DNA of 64,000 bases from Porphyrobacter sp. CACIAM 03H1 (GCF_002215495.1 NZ_CP021378.1:3100764-3164763); one strand, 5' to 3'; shown: positions 43,137-53,778, counted from the stretch's first letter. Translations and numbers: made by a program. The notes: generated by a model not told the origin, from the letters alone.

Positions 43137-44611
43137 TTCGCGATCACCCGCGCGGCCAGCTGCCCGGACAAGGCTGCCATGGGCACCCCAGCCGCCGGAT
43201 GGGTCGCCCCGCCCGTGCAGTACAGCCCGGGAAGGCGCGTCTTCGGCCCCTGCCGCTGGAAGGAGGCCGCCCAGCCGTGCGACGCTCTGCCATAGAGGGC
43301 GCCGCCCGTGGCCGGGAAGAGGTGCTCCCAGTCCTGCGGGGTCATGAGCCGATGCGGCAGCGGGTCTTCCAGTTGCAGGCCGCAGCGTTTCAGCGTGGCG
43401 ATCATGGCCCGTGTGCATCGCTCTCTCTCCTCGGGTGTGTAGGTGTGGACGTCTCCGTCGGCAGGGGCGTTGACGATGATCTGGAGCCGCTCGCGGCCCT
43501 GCGGCGCGGGCGCGCCAAGCTGGGCGTCGCGGTCGATGGCGCAGACATAGACCGTGGGCTCGGACGGCGTGCCGCCCGCGGCGATCTCGCGGAACTCGCG
43601 CGGGTAGTCGCGCGAGAAGAAGACGTTGTGGTGGGTCAGCTCGAAGCCGCGCGTCTCGGCATGGGCATACCACACCAGCGCCGAGAGCGAGCGCTTGGCC
43701 TGCGGGATCGCGGGCACCGCGCGCGCCGCCGCCTCGCCGAAGCGCCCGGTGGCGAGCGCGCCGGGATCGCCGTTGCAGATGACGATGTCGGCGGGGATCA
43801 CCTCGCCCGATGCAAGGCGCACCCCGCTGGCGCGTCCTTGCGCCGTGAGGATCTCGGCCACCGGCGCGCCGGTGCGCACCCGCGCGCCCTGCCGCTCGGC
43901 AAGGCCCGCGAGCGCCTTTGCCAGCGCATGGATGCCGCCCTCGATCAGCCACACCCCGCGCGCCTCGAGATGGGCGATGAGCATCAGCGTCGCGGGCGCG
44001 GCGAAGGGCGAGGAGCCGCAATAGGTTGCATAGCGCCCGAACAATTGCCGAAGGCGCGGGTCGGCGAAGTGCTCTCCGAGCGCGGTCCACATCCCGTCGA
44101 AGGGGCGCATCGCCAGCGCGTCGCCGATCCGCCACGGCCCGATCCGCCACATCATCGGCAAGGGCGTCGAGGCCTTGTCTCCGCGCAGGAAGGGTTCCTC
44201 CAGCACGCCGAAGATCCGGGCGGCCTCGGCGGCGAAGGCGCGGTAGCCCCGCGCGGCATCCTCCCCGGCGAAGGCGGCCACGGCCGCGGCGCTCGCTTCG
44301 GGGTCGGCGAAAAGATCGAGATGGCCGCCATCGTCCCACGCATGGCGGGCGATCACCTCGGCGCGGCGGGCGGTGACATGGTCATCAAGCTGCGCCCCGC
44401 AGGCGGCGAAGACCTCGTCGAACACGGCGCGGTAGGTGAAGACCGTCGGCCCGCCGTCGATTGCGGCGCCATCGACCTCGACCCGGCGTGCCTTGCCGCC
44501 GACCCAGGCTTCCTTCTCGAGCACGATGACATCGGCGCCGCGCGCGGCGAGCAGGGCGGCGCTGGTGAGGCCGCCGATCCCGGCTCCGATCACGGCGACT
44601 CGCGCGTGCAC
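43049..44611 (-). CDS. crtD: Methoxyneurosporene/hydroxycarotenoid 3,4-desaturase
   Basis: FAD-dependent phytoene-desaturase-family enzyme that introduces the 3,4 double bond. The 520-residue product starts with GTG at 44611 ([32 protein letters not shown], the dinucleotide fold), has the substrate-domain features [21 protein letters not shown] and [20 protein letters not shown], and the C-terminal FAD motif [30 protein letters not shown]. Normal CrtD proteins end just after this; here about 26 extra residues ([14 protein letters not shown]...) are read through the beginning of crtC. A TTG at 44632 is another possible start. The promoter carries a PpsR site. Confidence 0.92.
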   Translation of the reverse strand: MHARVAVIGAGIGGLTSAALLAARGADVIVLEKEAWVGGKARRVEVDGAAIDGGPTVFTYRAVFDEVFAACGAQLDDHVTARRAEVIARHAWDDGGHLDLFADPEASAAAVAAFAGEDAARGYRAFAAEAARIFGVLEEPFLRGDKASTPLPMMWRIGPWRIGDALAMRPFDGMWTALGEHFADPRLRQLFGRYATYCGSSPFAAPATLMLIAHLEARGVWLIEGGIHALAKALAGLAERQGARVRTGAPVAEILTAQGRASGVRLASGEVIPADIVICNGDPGALATGRFGEAAARAVPAIPQAKRSLSALVWYAHAETRGFELTHHNVFFSRDYPREFREIAAGGTPSEPTVYVCAIDRDAQLGAPAPQGRERLQIIVNAPADGDVHTYTPEERERCTRAMIATLKRCGLQLEDPLPHRLMTPQDWEHLFPATGGALYGRASHGWAASFQRQGPKTRLPGLYCTGGATHPAAGVPMAALSGQLAARVIAKDLASTRTSPRAATAGGMSTRSATTGSTG

Positions 44612-44640
44612 CTGTCCTCGCTCCGTCAACAACCGCGATT

Positions 44641-44681
44641 ATCATTGACCTTACGCGCCTACATGTCCAATCTTTTAGACA
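44641..44681 (-). promoter_or_regulatory. PpsR operator and promoter of crtDC (shared with crtF)
   Basis: A perfect PpsR/CrtJ palindrome TGT-N12-ACA lies at 44664-44681 (plus: TGTCCAATCTTTTAGACA). On the minus strand its right half is the end of a -35 TGGACA (44669-44664), followed by a 17-nt spacer and -10 AATGAT (44646-44641), 30 nt before crtD. The site lies between divergent crtD and crtF, so both can be repressed from it; no clear -10 toward crtF was found. Confidence 0.85.
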
Positions 44682-44705
44682 TATGGCCCGTGAAGCACCC
44701 CGACA

Positions 44706-45830
44706 GTGAGCCGCTGGGCCGCCTTCAAGCTCGGTTACGTGGCCCGCCGCAACCGGCTGTTCTCGAGCGCCGGATTCCAGCACTGGGCCGCCCGCTTGCC
44801 GCTGATCCGGTGGATCGCGCGCAGCCGCGCCAATGGCGCCTTCGACCTGCTGGCAGGCTTTGCCTACTCGCAAGTCCTGCGCGCCTATGTCGAAGGCGGG
44901 CTGTTCGACGTGCTGACGGACGGCCCGCTGTCCGCCGCCGATGTCGCCGCAAGGATGGACCTGTCGGAGAGCGCCGCGCTCACCCTACTGCGCGCGGGCC
45001 GCCCGCTGATGCTGTCCGAGGAGCCGGTGCCGGACCACTGGATGCTGGGAGAGCAAGGCGCTGTTTTCGCGACCAATCCCGGCGTGCAGGCGATGGTGCG
45101 CCATCACCGCCTGCTCTATGCCGACCTTGCCGATCCGCTCGCCCTGCTGCGCGCGGACAGGGCCGAGCCCACGGCGCTCTCGCGCTTCTGGACCTATGCC
45201 GGGGCGCTTCAGGGCGTGACCGAAAGGGGCGAGGACACGGCGGAATATTCGGCATTGATGGCCGCCTCGCAGCACTTCGTGGCCGAGGAGGTGCTGGCTG
45301 CGGTCACCTTCCGCGACGTCGAGCGGCTGCTCGATGTCGGCGGCGGACACGGCGCCTTCCTCCGGCAGATCGGCGCGGCCTGGCCGCAGCTGAAGCTCGG
45401 CCTGTTCGATCTTCCGGAGGTCGCCGCGACCGGGGCCGCGGTGCTGGGCGAGGCGCTCGGCCCACACCGCGTCACCGCGCACCCCGGGAATTTCTTCAGC
45501 GATTCCATACCGCAAGGCTACGACATGGTGTCGCTCATCCGGATCCTCCACGATCACGACGATGCGCCCGCGCAGAGCCTGCTTGCCAATATCCGCGCCA
45601 GCCTCGCCTCCGGCGCGCGGCTGCTGATCGCCGAGCCGATGGCGCGCATCCCCGGCGCCGAACCGATGGGCGAGGCCTTTTTCGGCCTCTACCTCTGGGC
45701 GATGGGCTCGGGGCGCCCGCGCAGCCCGGCCGAGATCATCGCCATGTGCCGCCAGGCCGGCTTTGCCCGCGCTCGCCTCGTCGCGACCGCGCAACCGGTC
45801 AACGCAAGCGTGATCATCGCCACCGCCTGA
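44706..45830 (+). CDS. crtF: Hydroxyneurosporene O-methyltransferase
   Basis: SAM-dependent methylation of the tertiary hydroxyl of carotenoids made by CrtC. The 374-residue product from GTG 44706 has an N-terminal dimerisation domain and a C-terminal methyltransferase fold with the SAM loop [15 protein letters not shown], the catalytic-region [10 protein letters not shown] (His for substrate deprotonation) and [15 protein letters not shown]. Length matches CrtF. First gene of the plus-strand crtF-bchCXYZ-puf unit; a second PpsR promoter follows it. Confidence 0.94.
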   Translation: MSRWAAFKLGYVARRNRLFSSAGFQHWAARLPLIRWIARSRANGAFDLLAGFAYSQVLRAYVEGGLFDVLTDGPLSAADVAARMDLSESAALTLLRAGRPLMLSEEPVPDHWMLGEQGAVFATNPGVQAMVRHHRLLYADLADPLALLRADRAEPTALSRFWTYAGALQGVTERGEDTAEYSALMAASQHFVAEEVLAAVTFRDVERLLDVGGGHGAFLRQIGAAWPQLKLGLFDLPEVAATGAAVLGEALGPHRVTAHPGNFFSDSIPQGYDMVSLIRILHDHDDAPAQSLLANIRASLASGARLLIAEPMARIPGAEPMGEAFFGLYLWAMGSGRPRSPAEIIAMCRQAGFARARLVATAQPVNASVIIATA

Positions 45831-45838
45831 GCATAATT

Positions 45839-45879
45839 TGTCCAAGTTGTTTGACAGTCGGGAACGTAAGGCGTAGCAC
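45839..45879 (+). promoter_or_regulatory. PpsR operator and promoter of bchC
   Basis: TGTCCAAGTTGTTTGACA (45839-45856) is a perfect TGT-N12-ACA. Its right half coincides with the -35 TTGACA (45851-45856); after a 17-nt spacer comes TAGCAC (45874-45879). The bchC ATG is 80 nt farther. Repressor binding would block RNA polymerase directly. Confidence 0.88.
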
Positions 45880-45958
45880 ACAGTTGGGAGAACGTAGCTG
45901 CGGGGTTTTCGACTCGGCGTTCGCGCCTCGAATTGACCCCTCAGGGAGGACCGAGGAC

Positions 45959-46906
45959 ATGAACACGCTGGCCGTCATTCTCGAAGCACCGGAGCGCCTC
46001 GCTCTCCGGTCGCTCGAAATGAAGCCGGTGGAAGCCTCGGACGTTCTCGTCGAGATCGCCTGGAGCGGCATCAGCACCGGCACCGAAAAGCTCCTCTTCA
46101 CCGGACGCATGCCGCCCTTCCCGGGGCTCGGCTATCCGCTGGTGCCGGGCTATGAATCGGTCGGCCGCATCGTCGAGACCGGGCCCGATGCCCGCTCACG
46201 GCTGGGCGACTGGGTCTTCGTGCCCGGGGCCAATTGCTACACCGATGCGCGCGGCCTCTTCGGCGGCACGGCGCGGCGGGTGATCGTGCCCTCGGCCCGG
46301 GCGCTGCCCATTCCCGAACACCTCGGCGAGGCCGGCGTGCTCTGCGCGCTCGCCGCGACCGCGCTCCACGCGATCAAGGGCGGCTTTGCCCGGCGCGAGT
46401 CGTTGCCCGACCTGATCGTCGGGCACGGCGTGCTCGGCCGCCTGCTCGCCCGTCTGACGCTCGCCCTGGGCGGCGCGGCGCCGACGGTGTGGGAAACCAA
46501 TCCCGCCCGCCGCAATGGCGCGGCCGGCTACACCGTCATCGACCCCGCCGCCGACGAGCGGCGCGATTATCACGCGATCTACGACGCCAGCGGGGATGCC
46601 GGCCTGATCGACGATCTCGTCATGCGCCTTTCCAAGGGCGGAGAGATCGTGCTCGCGGGCTTCTATTCCGAACGCGTCAGCTTCGCCTTCCCGGCCGCCT
46701 TCATGCGCGAGGCGCATTTCCGTGTCGCCGCCGAATGGCAGCCGGGCGACCTCGCCGAAACGCGGGCGCTGATCGAATGCGGCAGGCTCGACCTCAAGGG
46801 TCTCGTCACCAACCGGCGCCCTGCCGGAGAGGCGCTCGACGCCTACCCCCAAGCCTTCAGCGATCCCGATTGCCTGAAGATGGTCCTCGATTGGAGCGAA
46901 TGCTGA
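45959..46906 (+). CDS. bchC: Bacteriochlorophyllide a 3-hydroxyethyl dehydrogenase
   Basis: Oxidises the 3-hydroxyethyl group to 3-acetyl late in bacteriochlorophyll a synthesis. The 315-residue product is a medium-chain dehydrogenase relative: [37 protein letters not shown] near the start is diagnostic for BchC, and the cofactor region [15 protein letters not shown] follows. Ribosome site GGGAGGACCGAGG precedes the ATG. Its TGA shares bases with the bchX ATG (TGATG). Confidence 0.96.
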   Translation: MNTLAVILEAPERLALRSLEMKPVEASDVLVEIAWSGISTGTEKLLFTGRMPPFPGLGYPLVPGYESVGRIVETGPDARSRLGDWVFVPGANCYTDARGLFGGTARRVIVPSARALPIPEHLGEAGVLCALAATALHAIKGGFARRESLPDLIVGHGVLGRLLARLTLALGGAAPTVWETNPARRNGAAGYTVIDPAADERRDYHAIYDASGDAGLIDDLVMRLSKGGEIVLAGFYSERVSFAFPAAFMREAHFRVAAEWQPGDLAETRALIECGRLDLKGLVTNRRPAGEALDAYPQAFSDPDCLKMVLDWSEC

Positions 46907-47895
46907 TGTCCGTGCTTGATACCCAGGCCGCCCACCTTCGCGAAGAGGCAAGCCACGAGCCCGATCCGGTCCACACCGGCGAGGTGAAGAGCGAGACGCA
47001 GATCATCGCGATCTACGGCAAGGGCGGCTCGGGCAAGAGCTTCGCGCTCGCCAATCTCAGCTACATGATGGCCCAGCAGGGCAAGCGCGTGCTGCTGATC
47101 GGCTGCGATCCCAAGTCCGACACCACCAGCCTGCTGTTCGGCGGCAAGGCCACCCCTTCGATCATCGAGACCTCCTCGAAGAAGAAGCTCGCGGGCGAGG
47201 AAGTGCGCATCGAGGATGTGTGCTTCCAGCGCGACGGCGTCTTCGCGATGGAGCTCGGCGGCCCCGAGGTCGGCCGCGGCTGCGGCGGGCGCGGCATCAT
47301 CCACGGCTTCGAAACGCTCGAAAAGCTGGGCTTCCACGACTGGGGCTTCGATTACGTCCTGCTCGACTTTCTGGGTGACGTGGTGTGCGGCGGCTTCGGC
47401 CTGCCGATCGCGCGCGACATGTGCCAGAAGGTGATCGTGGTCGGATCGAACGACCTGCAATCGCTCTACGTGGCGAACAACGTATGCCAGGCGGTCGAAT
47501 ACTTCCGCAAGATGGGCGGCAACGTCGGCGTGGCGGGCATGATCGTCAACAAGGACGACGGTACGGGCGAGGCCCATGCCTTCGCCAAGACCGTGGGCAT
47601 CCCGGTGCTCACTGCGATCCCCGCCAACGAGGACATCCGCCGCAAGAGCGCCAATTACCAGATCATCGGCTATCCCGGCGGCGAATGGGGCAGCCTGTTC
47701 GAGGAGCTGGCGGAAAATGTCGCCAGCGCTCCGCCGCTGCGCCCCACCCCGCTCGATCAGGACGGCCTTCTGGGCCTGTTCAGCGCCGATGTCGTCGGCG
47801 GCAATGTCGAACTCGTCCCCGCCACCCAGGCCGACATGCGCGGCGGGGTGTTCGAAACCCGCCCCAGCCTCGAAGTGATCTACGACGAGGCATGA
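46906..47895 (+). CDS. bchX: Chlorophyllide reductase iron protein subunit X
   Basis: NifH-like ATP-dependent electron donor of chlorophyllide a reductase (COR), which reduces ring B. The 329-residue product has P-loop IYGKGGSGKSF, the switch LIGCDPKSDTTSLL, the [4Fe-4S] Cys in GRGCGGRGIIHGF and in LGDVVCGGFGLPI. Start MSVLDT (TGATG overlap, GGAG 9 nt upstream) is preferred to the ATG two codons earlier. It is joined by overlaps to bchC and bchY. Confidence 0.97.
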   Translation: MSVLDTQAAHLREEASHEPDPVHTGEVKSETQIIAIYGKGGSGKSFALANLSYMMAQQGKRVLLIGCDPKSDTTSLLFGGKATPSIIETSSKKKLAGEEVRIEDVCFQRDGVFAMELGGPEVGRGCGGRGIIHGFETLEKLGFHDWGFDYVLLDFLGDVVCGGFGLPIARDMCQKVIVVGSNDLQSLYVANNVCQAVEYFRKMGGNVGVAGMIVNKDDGTGEAHAFAKTVGIPVLTAIPANEDIRRKSANYQIIGYPGGEWGSLFEELAENVASAPPLRPTPLDQDGLLGLFSADVVGGNVELVPATQADMRGGVFETRPSLEVIYDEA

Positions 47896-49424
47896 GCGAC
47901 CACAGCGCCTTTGACGCGGAACGCACCCCTGACCGGATCGCCCTGGATCCCGGCGCGGAGGCGGGCGGCTGCGCCTCGAAGGACACAATGCGCGAGGCCG
48001 CGCGCGCCGCGGGCAAGAGCGAGATCCTCGATCAATATGCCGCCGACTATCCGGTCGGCCCCCACGACCAACCCCAATCCATGTGCCCCGCGTTCGGGTC
48101 ACTCCGGGTGGGCCTGAGAATGCGGCGCACTGCGACCGTGCTCTCGGGCTCGGCCTGCTGCGTCTATGGCCTGACCTTCACCTCGCACTTCTACGGCGCG
48201 CGGCGGACGGTCGGCTATGTGCCCTTCTCCTCGGAAACGCTCGTCACCGGCAAGCTGTTCGAGGACATCAAGGAAGCCGTCGAAGGGATGGCCGATCCCG
48301 ATCTCTACGATGCGATCGTGGTCACCAACCTGTGCGTGCCGACCGCGAGCGGCGTGCCCTTGAGGCTGCTGAAGAAGCAGATCAAGGGGGTGCGGATCAT
48401 CGGCATCGACGTGCCCGGCTTCGGCATCCCCACTCACGCCGAGGCGAAGGACGTCCTCGCCGGCGCGATGCTCCAATATGCGCGCGAGGAAGTCATGGCC
48501 GGCCCCGTCGCGGCCCCGCGCGAGCGTGCCGACCGGCCGAGCGTGGCGCTGCTGGGCGAGATGTTCCCGGCCGATCCGGTGGTGATCGGGCAGATGCTCG
48601 CGCCCCTCGGCCTTGCCGCCGGCCCCGTGGTCCCGACCCGCGAATGGCGCGAGCTCTATGCCGCATTGGATTGCGCGGTCGTCGCCGCGATCCACCCCTT
48701 CTACACCGCCTCGATCCGCGAATTCGAAGCCGCGGGTCGCCCGGTGATCGGCTCGGCCCCGGTCGGCGCGGACGGCACCGCCGCCTGGCTGCAATCGCTG
48801 GGCGATGTCATGGGCCTGCCGCAAGCGCAGGTCGACGGCGTCAAGAACGCGATGATCGGCGCCTGCAAGGGCGCTCTTGCGAACATGCCGATCAAGGGCC
48901 GCATCACGGTATCGGGCTATGAGGGCTCGGAGCTGCTGGTCGCCCGCCTGCTGGTCGAGAGTGGCGCGGATGTGCGCTATGTCGGCTCCGCCTGCCCGCG
49001 CACGAAGTGGTCGGATGCCGACCGCGAATGGCTCGAAGCGCGCGGCGTGCAGGTGCAGTTCCGCGCAAGCCTCGAACAGGATATCGCGGCGGTCGAGGAA
49101 TATCGCCCCGACCTCGCCATCGGCACCACCCCGGTGGTGCAGCACGCCAAGGCGAAGGCCATCCCGGCGCTCTACTTCACCAACCTCATCTCGGCGCGTC
49201 CGCTGATGGGCCCGGCTGGGGCAGGCAGCCTCGCCACGGTGATCAACGCCGCGATGGGCAACAAGGCGCGTTTCGACGCGATGCGCGACTTCTTCGAGGG
49301 CGTCGGCACCGAGCACGCCGCGGGTGTGTGGGAAGACGTGCCGGTCGACCGGCCCAAGTTCCGCAAGAAGTATGCCGCCCTCAACGAGGCCGCGCGCAAG
49401 GCATCGGAGGCGATCGGCACATGA
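47892..49424 (+). CDS. bchY: Chlorophyllide reductase subunit Y
   Basis: NifD-like catalytic subunit of COR; with BchZ it holds the second [4Fe-4S] cluster. The 510-residue product has the family Cys positions [30 protein letters not shown] and [12 protein letters not shown], and the closing [35 protein letters not shown] region. ATGA overlap with bchX and with bchZ gives equal translation of the three subunits. Confidence 0.97.
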   Translation: MSDHSAFDAERTPDRIALDPGAEAGGCASKDTMREAARAAGKSEILDQYAADYPVGPHDQPQSMCPAFGSLRVGLRMRRTATVLSGSACCVYGLTFTSHFYGARRTVGYVPFSSETLVTGKLFEDIKEAVEGMADPDLYDAIVVTNLCVPTASGVPLRLLKKQIKGVRIIGIDVPGFGIPTHAEAKDVLAGAMLQYAREEVMAGPVAAPRERADRPSVALLGEMFPADPVVIGQMLAPLGLAAGPVVPTREWRELYAALDCAVVAAIHPFYTASIREFEAAGRPVIGSAPVGADGTAAWLQSLGDVMGLPQAQVDGVKNAMIGACKGALANMPIKGRITVSGYEGSELLVARLLVESGADVRYVGSACPRTKWSDADREWLEARGVQVQFRASLEQDIAAVEEYRPDLAIGTTPVVQHAKAKAIPALYFTNLISARPLMGPAGAGSLATVINAAMGNKARFDAMRDFFEGVGTEHAAGVWEDVPVDRPKFRKKYAALNEAARKASEAIGT

Positions 49425-50866
49425 CGCTCGTCCTCGACCATGACCGCGCCGGCGGCTACTGGGGCGCCACCTACGTCTTCACCGCGGTGAAGGGGCTGCA
49501 GGTCATCATCGACGGCCCGGTGGGCTGCGAGAACCTGCCCGTCACCTCGGTGCTGCACTACACCGATGCCCTGCCGCCGCACGAGCTGCCGATCGTCGTC
49601 ACCGGCCTCGCCGAGGAGGAGCTCGGCAAGACCGGCACAGAAGGCGCGATGAAGCGGGCGTGGAAGACGCTCGATCCGGAGCTGCCCTGCGTGGTCGTCA
49701 CCGGCTCGATCGCCGAGATGATCGGCGGCGGCGTCACGCCCGAGGGCACCAACATCAAGCGCTTCCTGCCGCGCACCATCGACGAGGACCAGTGGCAGTC
49801 GGCCGACCGCGCGCTGACCTGGCTGTGGACGGAGTTCGGCCCCAAGAAGATGCCCGCCCGGCGCGAGCGGCGCGAGGGCGAGAAGCCGGTCGTCAACATC
49901 ATCGGCCCGTCCTACGGCATGTTCAACATGCCCTCCGATCTTGCCGAAATCCGGCGTCTGGTCGAAGGCATCGGCGCGGAAGTCGGCGTGGTCTTCCCGC
50001 TCGGCACCCATCTGGCCGACATCGCCAAGCTCGCCGCGGCGGACGCGAATGTCTGCATGTACCGCGAGTTCGGCCGCAACCTGTGCGAGACGCTCGAGCG
50101 GCCCTATTTCCAGGCGCCGGTCGGCCTGTCGCAGACCACCAAGTTCCTGCGGGCGCTCGCCGCCGAGCTCGGCCTCGACCCCGAGCCCTTCATCGAGCGC
50201 GAGAAGCACACCACCATCAAGCCGCTGTGGGACCTGTGGCGCTCGGTCACGCAGGATTTCTTCGGCACCGCGAGCTTCGGCATCGTCGCCAACGAGACCT
50301 ACGCGCGCGGCATCCGCCACTTCCTCGAGGACGACATGGGCCTGCCCTGCGCCTTCGCCTTCTCCCGCTGTGCGGGCGTGAAGCCGAAGAACGAGGACGT
50401 GCGCGCCGCGATCCGCGCCAACCCGCCGCTGGTGGTGTTCGGCAGCTACAACGAGCGGATGTACATGGCCGAGTGCGGGGCGCGCGGGATGTACATCCCG
50501 GCGAGCTTCCCCGGCGCCGCGATCCGCCGCCACACCGGCACGCCCTTCATGGGCTATTCCGGCGCGACATACCTGGTGCAGGAAGTGTGCAATGCGCTGT
50601 TCGACGCGCTGTTCCACATCCTCCCGCTCGGGACCGAGATGGACAAGGTCGACGCGACGCCCGCCCGGGTGGAAGCTCCCTTGATCTGGGACAAGGCCGC
50701 CAAGGCGCGGCTCGATACACTCGTCGAAGCCCAGCCGGTGCTGATCCGCATTTCCGCCGCCAAGCGCCTGCGCGATGCGGCGGAGCGGACCGCGCGCCAG
50801 CGGGGAACCGAAACGGTCACGGCAGACTGCCTCGAAGAGGCGCTGCTGGAAGGAGCGGGAGCATGA
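49421..50866 (+). CDS. bchZ: Chlorophyllide reductase subunit Z
   Basis: NifK-like subunit of COR. The 481-residue product starts [21 protein letters not shown], has the cluster-ligand Cys in [26 protein letters not shown], the P-cluster-like [13 protein letters not shown], and the C-terminal segment [29 protein letters not shown]. Joined to bchY by an ATGA overlap; followed by the puf genes after 171 nt. Confidence 0.97.
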   Translation: MTLVLDHDRAGGYWGATYVFTAVKGLQVIIDGPVGCENLPVTSVLHYTDALPPHELPIVVTGLAEEELGKTGTEGAMKRAWKTLDPELPCVVVTGSIAEMIGGGVTPEGTNIKRFLPRTIDEDQWQSADRALTWLWTEFGPKKMPARRERREGEKPVVNIIGPSYGMFNMPSDLAEIRRLVEGIGAEVGVVFPLGTHLADIAKLAAADANVCMYREFGRNLCETLERPYFQAPVGLSQTTKFLRALAAELGLDPEPFIEREKHTTIKPLWDLWRSVTQDFFGTASFGIVANETYARGIRHFLEDDMGLPCAFAFSRCAGVKPKNEDVRAAIRANPPLVVFGSYNERMYMAECGARGMYIPASFPGAAIRRHTGTPFMGYSGATYLVQEVCNALFDALFHILPLGTEMDKVDATPARVEAPLIWDKAAKARLDTLVEAQPVLIRISAAKRLRDAAERTARQRGTETVTADCLEEALLEGAGA

Positions 50867-51045
50867 TGACGATGCACGCCCGCCACACGCCTTTGTCGCT
50901 GCTGCGGAGCATCACCGCCGCAGCGCCAGCCCATGCCCCCCTTACGGGGGCTCTCCAATCCACGTGGGGGATCACGCGGGGATGCCGACGGGGGCCTTCG
51001 GGCTTCCATTCACACCCAACTGAACGGAGACAACCCAATGAATGA
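50863..51045 (+). CDS. Possible 60-residue peptide in the bchZ-pufB gap
   Basis: A frame with ATGA overlap on bchZ encodes [20 protein letters not shown]... and runs into pufB. It is where pufQ lies in Rhodobacter, but there is no membrane helix and no PufQ similarity. The stretch also holds a hairpin CCCCC-ttac-GGGGG (50937-50950). It may be only leader RNA of pufBA. Low confidence as a gene. Confidence 0.2.
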   Translation: MMTMHARHTPLSLLRSITAAAPAHAPLTGALQSTWGITRGCRRGPSGFHSHPTERRQPNE

Positions 51046-51184
51046 ACGCATCGGGACTCACCTGACCCCTGAAGAGGCTCAGGAAATCCACAAGGGCTTC
51101 ATGGGCACTTTCACCATCTACGTGGTGATCGCGCTTGTCGCCCATGCGCTGCTCTGGGCCAACAAGCCCTGGCTGCCGCTCTGA
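51038..51184 (+). CDS. pufB: Light-harvesting 1 beta polypeptide
   Basis: Core-antenna beta subunit in the inner membrane. 48 residues: an acidic N-terminal part (THLTPEEAQEIHKGF) and one helix FTIYVVIALVAHALLW, in which the His binds bacteriochlorophyll, then NKPWLPL. Ribosome site ACGGAGA lies 8 nt before the ATG. First of pufBALM. Confidence 0.97.
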   Translation: MNERIGTHLTPEEAQEIHKGFMGTFTIYVVIALVAHALLWANKPWLPL

Positions 51185-51275
51185 TCCAAGACCGGCTGTT
51201 CGGCTGAACGCCACCGGCTTGCCGGTCCGCTTTCGGTCGGAACCGTGATCCGAAAAATCTGAAAGGAACTTCACC

Positions 51276-51464
51276 ATGTGGAGACTCTGGTTCTACTTCG
51301 ACATCCGCCGCACCCTCGTGGCGCTGCACGTTGGTCTCGCCGTCCTGGCGTTCACCATCCACTTCATCCTGCTCAGCACCGAACGCTACAACTGGCTCGA
51401 AGACGCCAGCGCTGCGCCGGCCCAGGCGGCTATCGAATCGTCGGAAGCTCCGGCGGCGGGATAG
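51276..51464 (+). CDS. pufA: Light-harvesting 1 alpha polypeptide
   Basis: Core-antenna alpha subunit. 62 residues: MWRLWFYFDIRRTLVALHVGLAVLAFTIHFILLSTERYNW is the classical LH1-alpha pattern, with the ligand His in FTIHFILL and the following aromatic RYNW; an Ala/Pro tail ends the protein. Ribosome site GAAAGGAAC precedes the ATG. No processing site or pufX is evident. Confidence 0.97.
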   Translation: MWRLWFYFDIRRTLVALHVGLAVLAFTIHFILLSTERYNWLEDASAAPAQAAIESSEAPAAG

Positions 51465-51480
51465 TTCGTCTCGAAAATGT

Positions 51481-51508
51481 GAGGGGGCAGGTTCGCCTGC
51501 CTGCCTCC
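51481..51508 (+). promoter_or_regulatory. mRNA-stabilising hairpin between pufA and pufL
   Basis: GGCAGG-TTCG-CCTGCC, a UUCG tetraloop stem at 51486-51501, extended by GAGGG/GCCTC. Such a pufA-pufL stem protects the pufBA message and sets the excess of antenna over reaction-centre subunits in purple bacteria; the role here is inferred. Confidence 0.7.
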
Positions 51509-51562
51509 TAACACTCGTCGACAACCTATAGCACCCGCCCCAGTGGCGGGGAGGATGGACCT

Positions 51563-52387
51563 ATGGCGCTCCTTAGTTTCGAGCGGAAATACCGCGTCCG
51601 CGGTGGCACATTGATCGGCGGCGACCTTTTCGACTTCTGGGTCGGGCCGTTTTATGTCGGATTCTTTGGAGTGACGACGGCAATCAGCGCCCTTCTGGGC
51701 ACCATGCTGATCTTTGCCGCAGCCACACAAGGTCCGACCCTCAACCCCTGGCTCATTTCGATCAACCCGCCGCCGATCGAATACGGCCTCAGCCTCGCTC
51801 CGCTCCAGGAGGGCGGATACTGGCAGATCATCACCTGCTGCGCGGTCATCGCGTTCAGCTCGTGGGTGCTCAGGCAGGCGGAAATCTCCCGCAAGCTCGG
51901 CATGAGCTACCACGTGCCGATCGCCTTCAGCGTGGCGGTGTTCGCCTATGTCTCGCTCAACGTCATCCGTCCGCTGTGGATGGGCGCGTGGGGCAACGGC
52001 TTCCCCTACGGGATCTGGACCCACCTCGAGTGGGTCTCGAACGTCGGCTACGCCTTCGGCAACTTCCACTACAACCCCGTGCACATGCTCGCGATCACGT
52101 TCTTCTTCACGAACTGTCTCGCGCTCGCGCTGCACGGCGGCCTGGTGCTGTCGGCGGTCAATCCGAGCGGGGGCACCGACGTCAAGTCGCCCGAATACGA
52201 AGACACCTACTTCCGTGACTTCATCGGCTATTCGGTCGGCACGCTCGGCATCCACCGGGTGGGGCTCTTCCTGGCGCTCAACGCCGGGTTCTGGAGCGCC
52301 ATCTGCATCGTCATCTCCGGCACTCTGTATGTCGGCAGCTGGATCGAATTCTGGGATTTCTGGACGAAGATCCCGATCTGGTCGTAA
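51563..52387 (+). CDS. pufL: Photosynthetic reaction centre L subunit
   Basis: Transmembrane subunit holding half of the special pair, Bpheo and QA/QB sites. The 274-residue product has five membrane helices and the ligand histidines [29 protein letters not shown] (accessory/special-pair Mg and non-heme Fe) and GIHRVGLFL (Fe). Start [36 protein letters not shown] is canonical, with GGGGAGGA upstream. Confidence 0.98.
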   Translation: MALLSFERKYRVRGGTLIGGDLFDFWVGPFYVGFFGVTTAISALLGTMLIFAAATQGPTLNPWLISINPPPIEYGLSLAPLQEGGYWQIITCCAVIAFSSWVLRQAEISRKLGMSYHVPIAFSVAVFAYVSLNVIRPLWMGAWGNGFPYGIWTHLEWVSNVGYAFGNFHYNPVHMLAITFFFTNCLALALHGGLVLSAVNPSGGTDVKSPEYEDTYFRDFIGYSVGTLGIHRVGLFLALNAGFWSAICIVISGTLYVGSWIEFWDFWTKIPIWS

Positions 52388-52401
52388 GGAGCACCTGAAC
52401 C

Positions 52402-53376
52402 ATGGCGACTTATCAGAACATCTTCACGCAGGTGCAGGTCAAGGGGCCACCCGAAATGGGTATCCCGCTTGCGCCCGAGGAAGACATCCGCATCCCGGCC
52501 ACGGGCTACTCCTACTGGTTCGGCAAGATCGGCCAGGCGCAGTGGGGGCCGATCTATCTCGGCTGGACCGGTACGCTCAGCCTCGTCTGCGGCACGCTGG
52601 CGATCCTGATCATCGGCTTCAACTTCTGGGCGCAGGTGAACTGGAGCCCGCAAGGCTTCATGCGCGAGTTCTTCTGGCTCTCGCTCAACCCCCCGGGGCC
52701 CGAATACGGCTTCAGCCCGTTCGTGCCGCTGAAGGAAGGCGGCTGGTGGATCCTCGCCGGCTTCTTCCTGACGGTCTCGATCCTGCTGTGGTGGGTGCGC
52801 ACCTACCGCCGCGCCAAGGCGCTGGGCATGGGGATGCACATCCCCTGGGCCTTCGCCTCGGCGATCTGGCTCTACCTGGTGCTGGGCTTCATCCGCCCGA
52901 TGCTGCTGGGCCAGTGGTCGGAAGCCGTGCCCTTCGGCATCTTCGAGCACCTCAACTGGACCAACAACTTCTCGCTGGTCTACGGGAACCTGTTCTACAA
53001 TCCGTTCCACGCGCTCTCGATCGTCTTCCTCTACGGGTCGGCGGTGCTGTTCGCGATGCACGGGGCGACGATCCTGGCCCTCGGCCGCTACGGCGGCGAG
53101 CGCGAGATCGAGCAGATCACCGACCGCGGGACGGCCGCCGAACGCGGCGCGCTGTTCTGGCGCTGGGTGATGGGGTTCAACGCGACCTTCGAATCCATCC
53201 ACCGCTGGGCCTGGTGGTTCGCGGTGCTGACCACCCTCACGGGCGGCATCGGCATCCTGCTCACCGGCACCGTGGTCGACAACTGGTACCTGTGGGCCCA
53301 GGAACACTACTATGCTCCGGACACGATCCACTACGATCCGACCGGTGCGGCGCAGGCTTCGGCCGGCCAGAAGTGA
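52402..53376 (+). CDS. pufM: Photosynthetic reaction centre M subunit
   Basis: Partner of PufL. The 324-residue product shows [32 protein letters not shown] (special-pair and Fe ligands), Glu-rich loop with the Fe-ligand Glu, and [33 protein letters not shown]. It starts 14 nt after pufL with AAGGAGCACC and is the last gene of the operon: no pufC (cytochrome subunit) follows. Confidence 0.98.
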   Translation: MATYQNIFTQVQVKGPPEMGIPLAPEEDIRIPATGYSYWFGKIGQAQWGPIYLGWTGTLSLVCGTLAILIIGFNFWAQVNWSPQGFMREFFWLSLNPPGPEYGFSPFVPLKEGGWWILAGFFLTVSILLWWVRTYRRAKALGMGMHIPWAFASAIWLYLVLGFIRPMLLGQWSEAVPFGIFEHLNWTNNFSLVYGNLFYNPFHALSIVFLYGSAVLFAMHGATILALGRYGGEREIEQITDRGTAAERGALFWRWVMGFNATFESIHRWAWWFAVLTTLTGGIGILLTGTVVDNWYLWAQEHYYAPDTIHYDPTGAAQASAGQK

Positions 53377-53381
53377 GGGAC

Positions 53382-53397
53382 GGGGCCGAAAGGCCCC
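53382..53397 (+). terminator. Hairpin just after pufM
   Basis: GGGGCC-GAAA-GGCCCC, a GNRA-type tetraloop stem 5 nt past the pufM stop. It is probably a 3'-end mRNA stabiliser placed before the true terminator. Confidence 0.6.
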
Positions 53398-53427
53398 TCC
53401 CCCGCCCCCATAAGGCAGGAACATGGA

Positions 53428-53459
53428 CCCGGTCCGGCACAGCGCCGGGCCGGGTTTTT
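53428..53459 (+). terminator. Intrinsic terminator of the puf operon
   Basis: CCCGG.CCGGC and GCCGG.CCGGG arms with a 5-nt loop, followed by TTTTT. Confidence 0.88.
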
Positions 53460-53493
53460 CCTTGCCTGTGATGGGAAGCGAAAGGAGGCGCGG

Positions 53494-53778
53494 TCAGGGC
53501 GGCGGCGGTGCCGAGCCCAGCCGGGCGCGCAGATCGAGGAGGTGGAGCGGCAGCGAGGCGCCGAGCGGCAGCGCGATCCACCACCATGCCGCCCCCGTCA
53601 TCGCCGCGCGCAGGCCCAGCACGATCAGCGCGGCAGGCCCCAGCAGCCCGAGCACCGCGCTCCACCGCCAGCCGCGCGCGGCGCGCAGCCAGACCGCCTC
53701 GGCCGCGAGCACGGCAAGGATCACGTCGGCCGCATGGCCGCCTTCGAACAGCAATTCGACGAGGCCCTGGCCTGCCAT
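53494..53778 (-). CDS. Small hydrophobic membrane protein downstream of tspO
   Basis: 94 residues with three likely membrane segments (around 15-30, 40-58 and 62-80) and a Pro-rich end RLGSAPPPP. It follows tspO by 16 nt on the same strand, so it is the last gene of the bchG-bch2-bchP-tspO block. No family recognised; a pigment- or lipid-related membrane role is only suggested by position. Confidence 0.6.
   Translation of the reverse strand: MAGQGLVELLFEGGHAADVILAVLAAEAVWLRAARGWRWSAVLGLLGPAALIVLGLRAAMTGAAWWWIALPLGASLPLHLLDLRARLGSAPPPP

Noticed and set aside
43199..46906. A single plus-strand frame of about 1235 codons running through crtD antisense into bchC.
   Set aside because: Only the last 315 codons are the real bchC; the rest is a mirror of crtD and an alternative frame of crtF.
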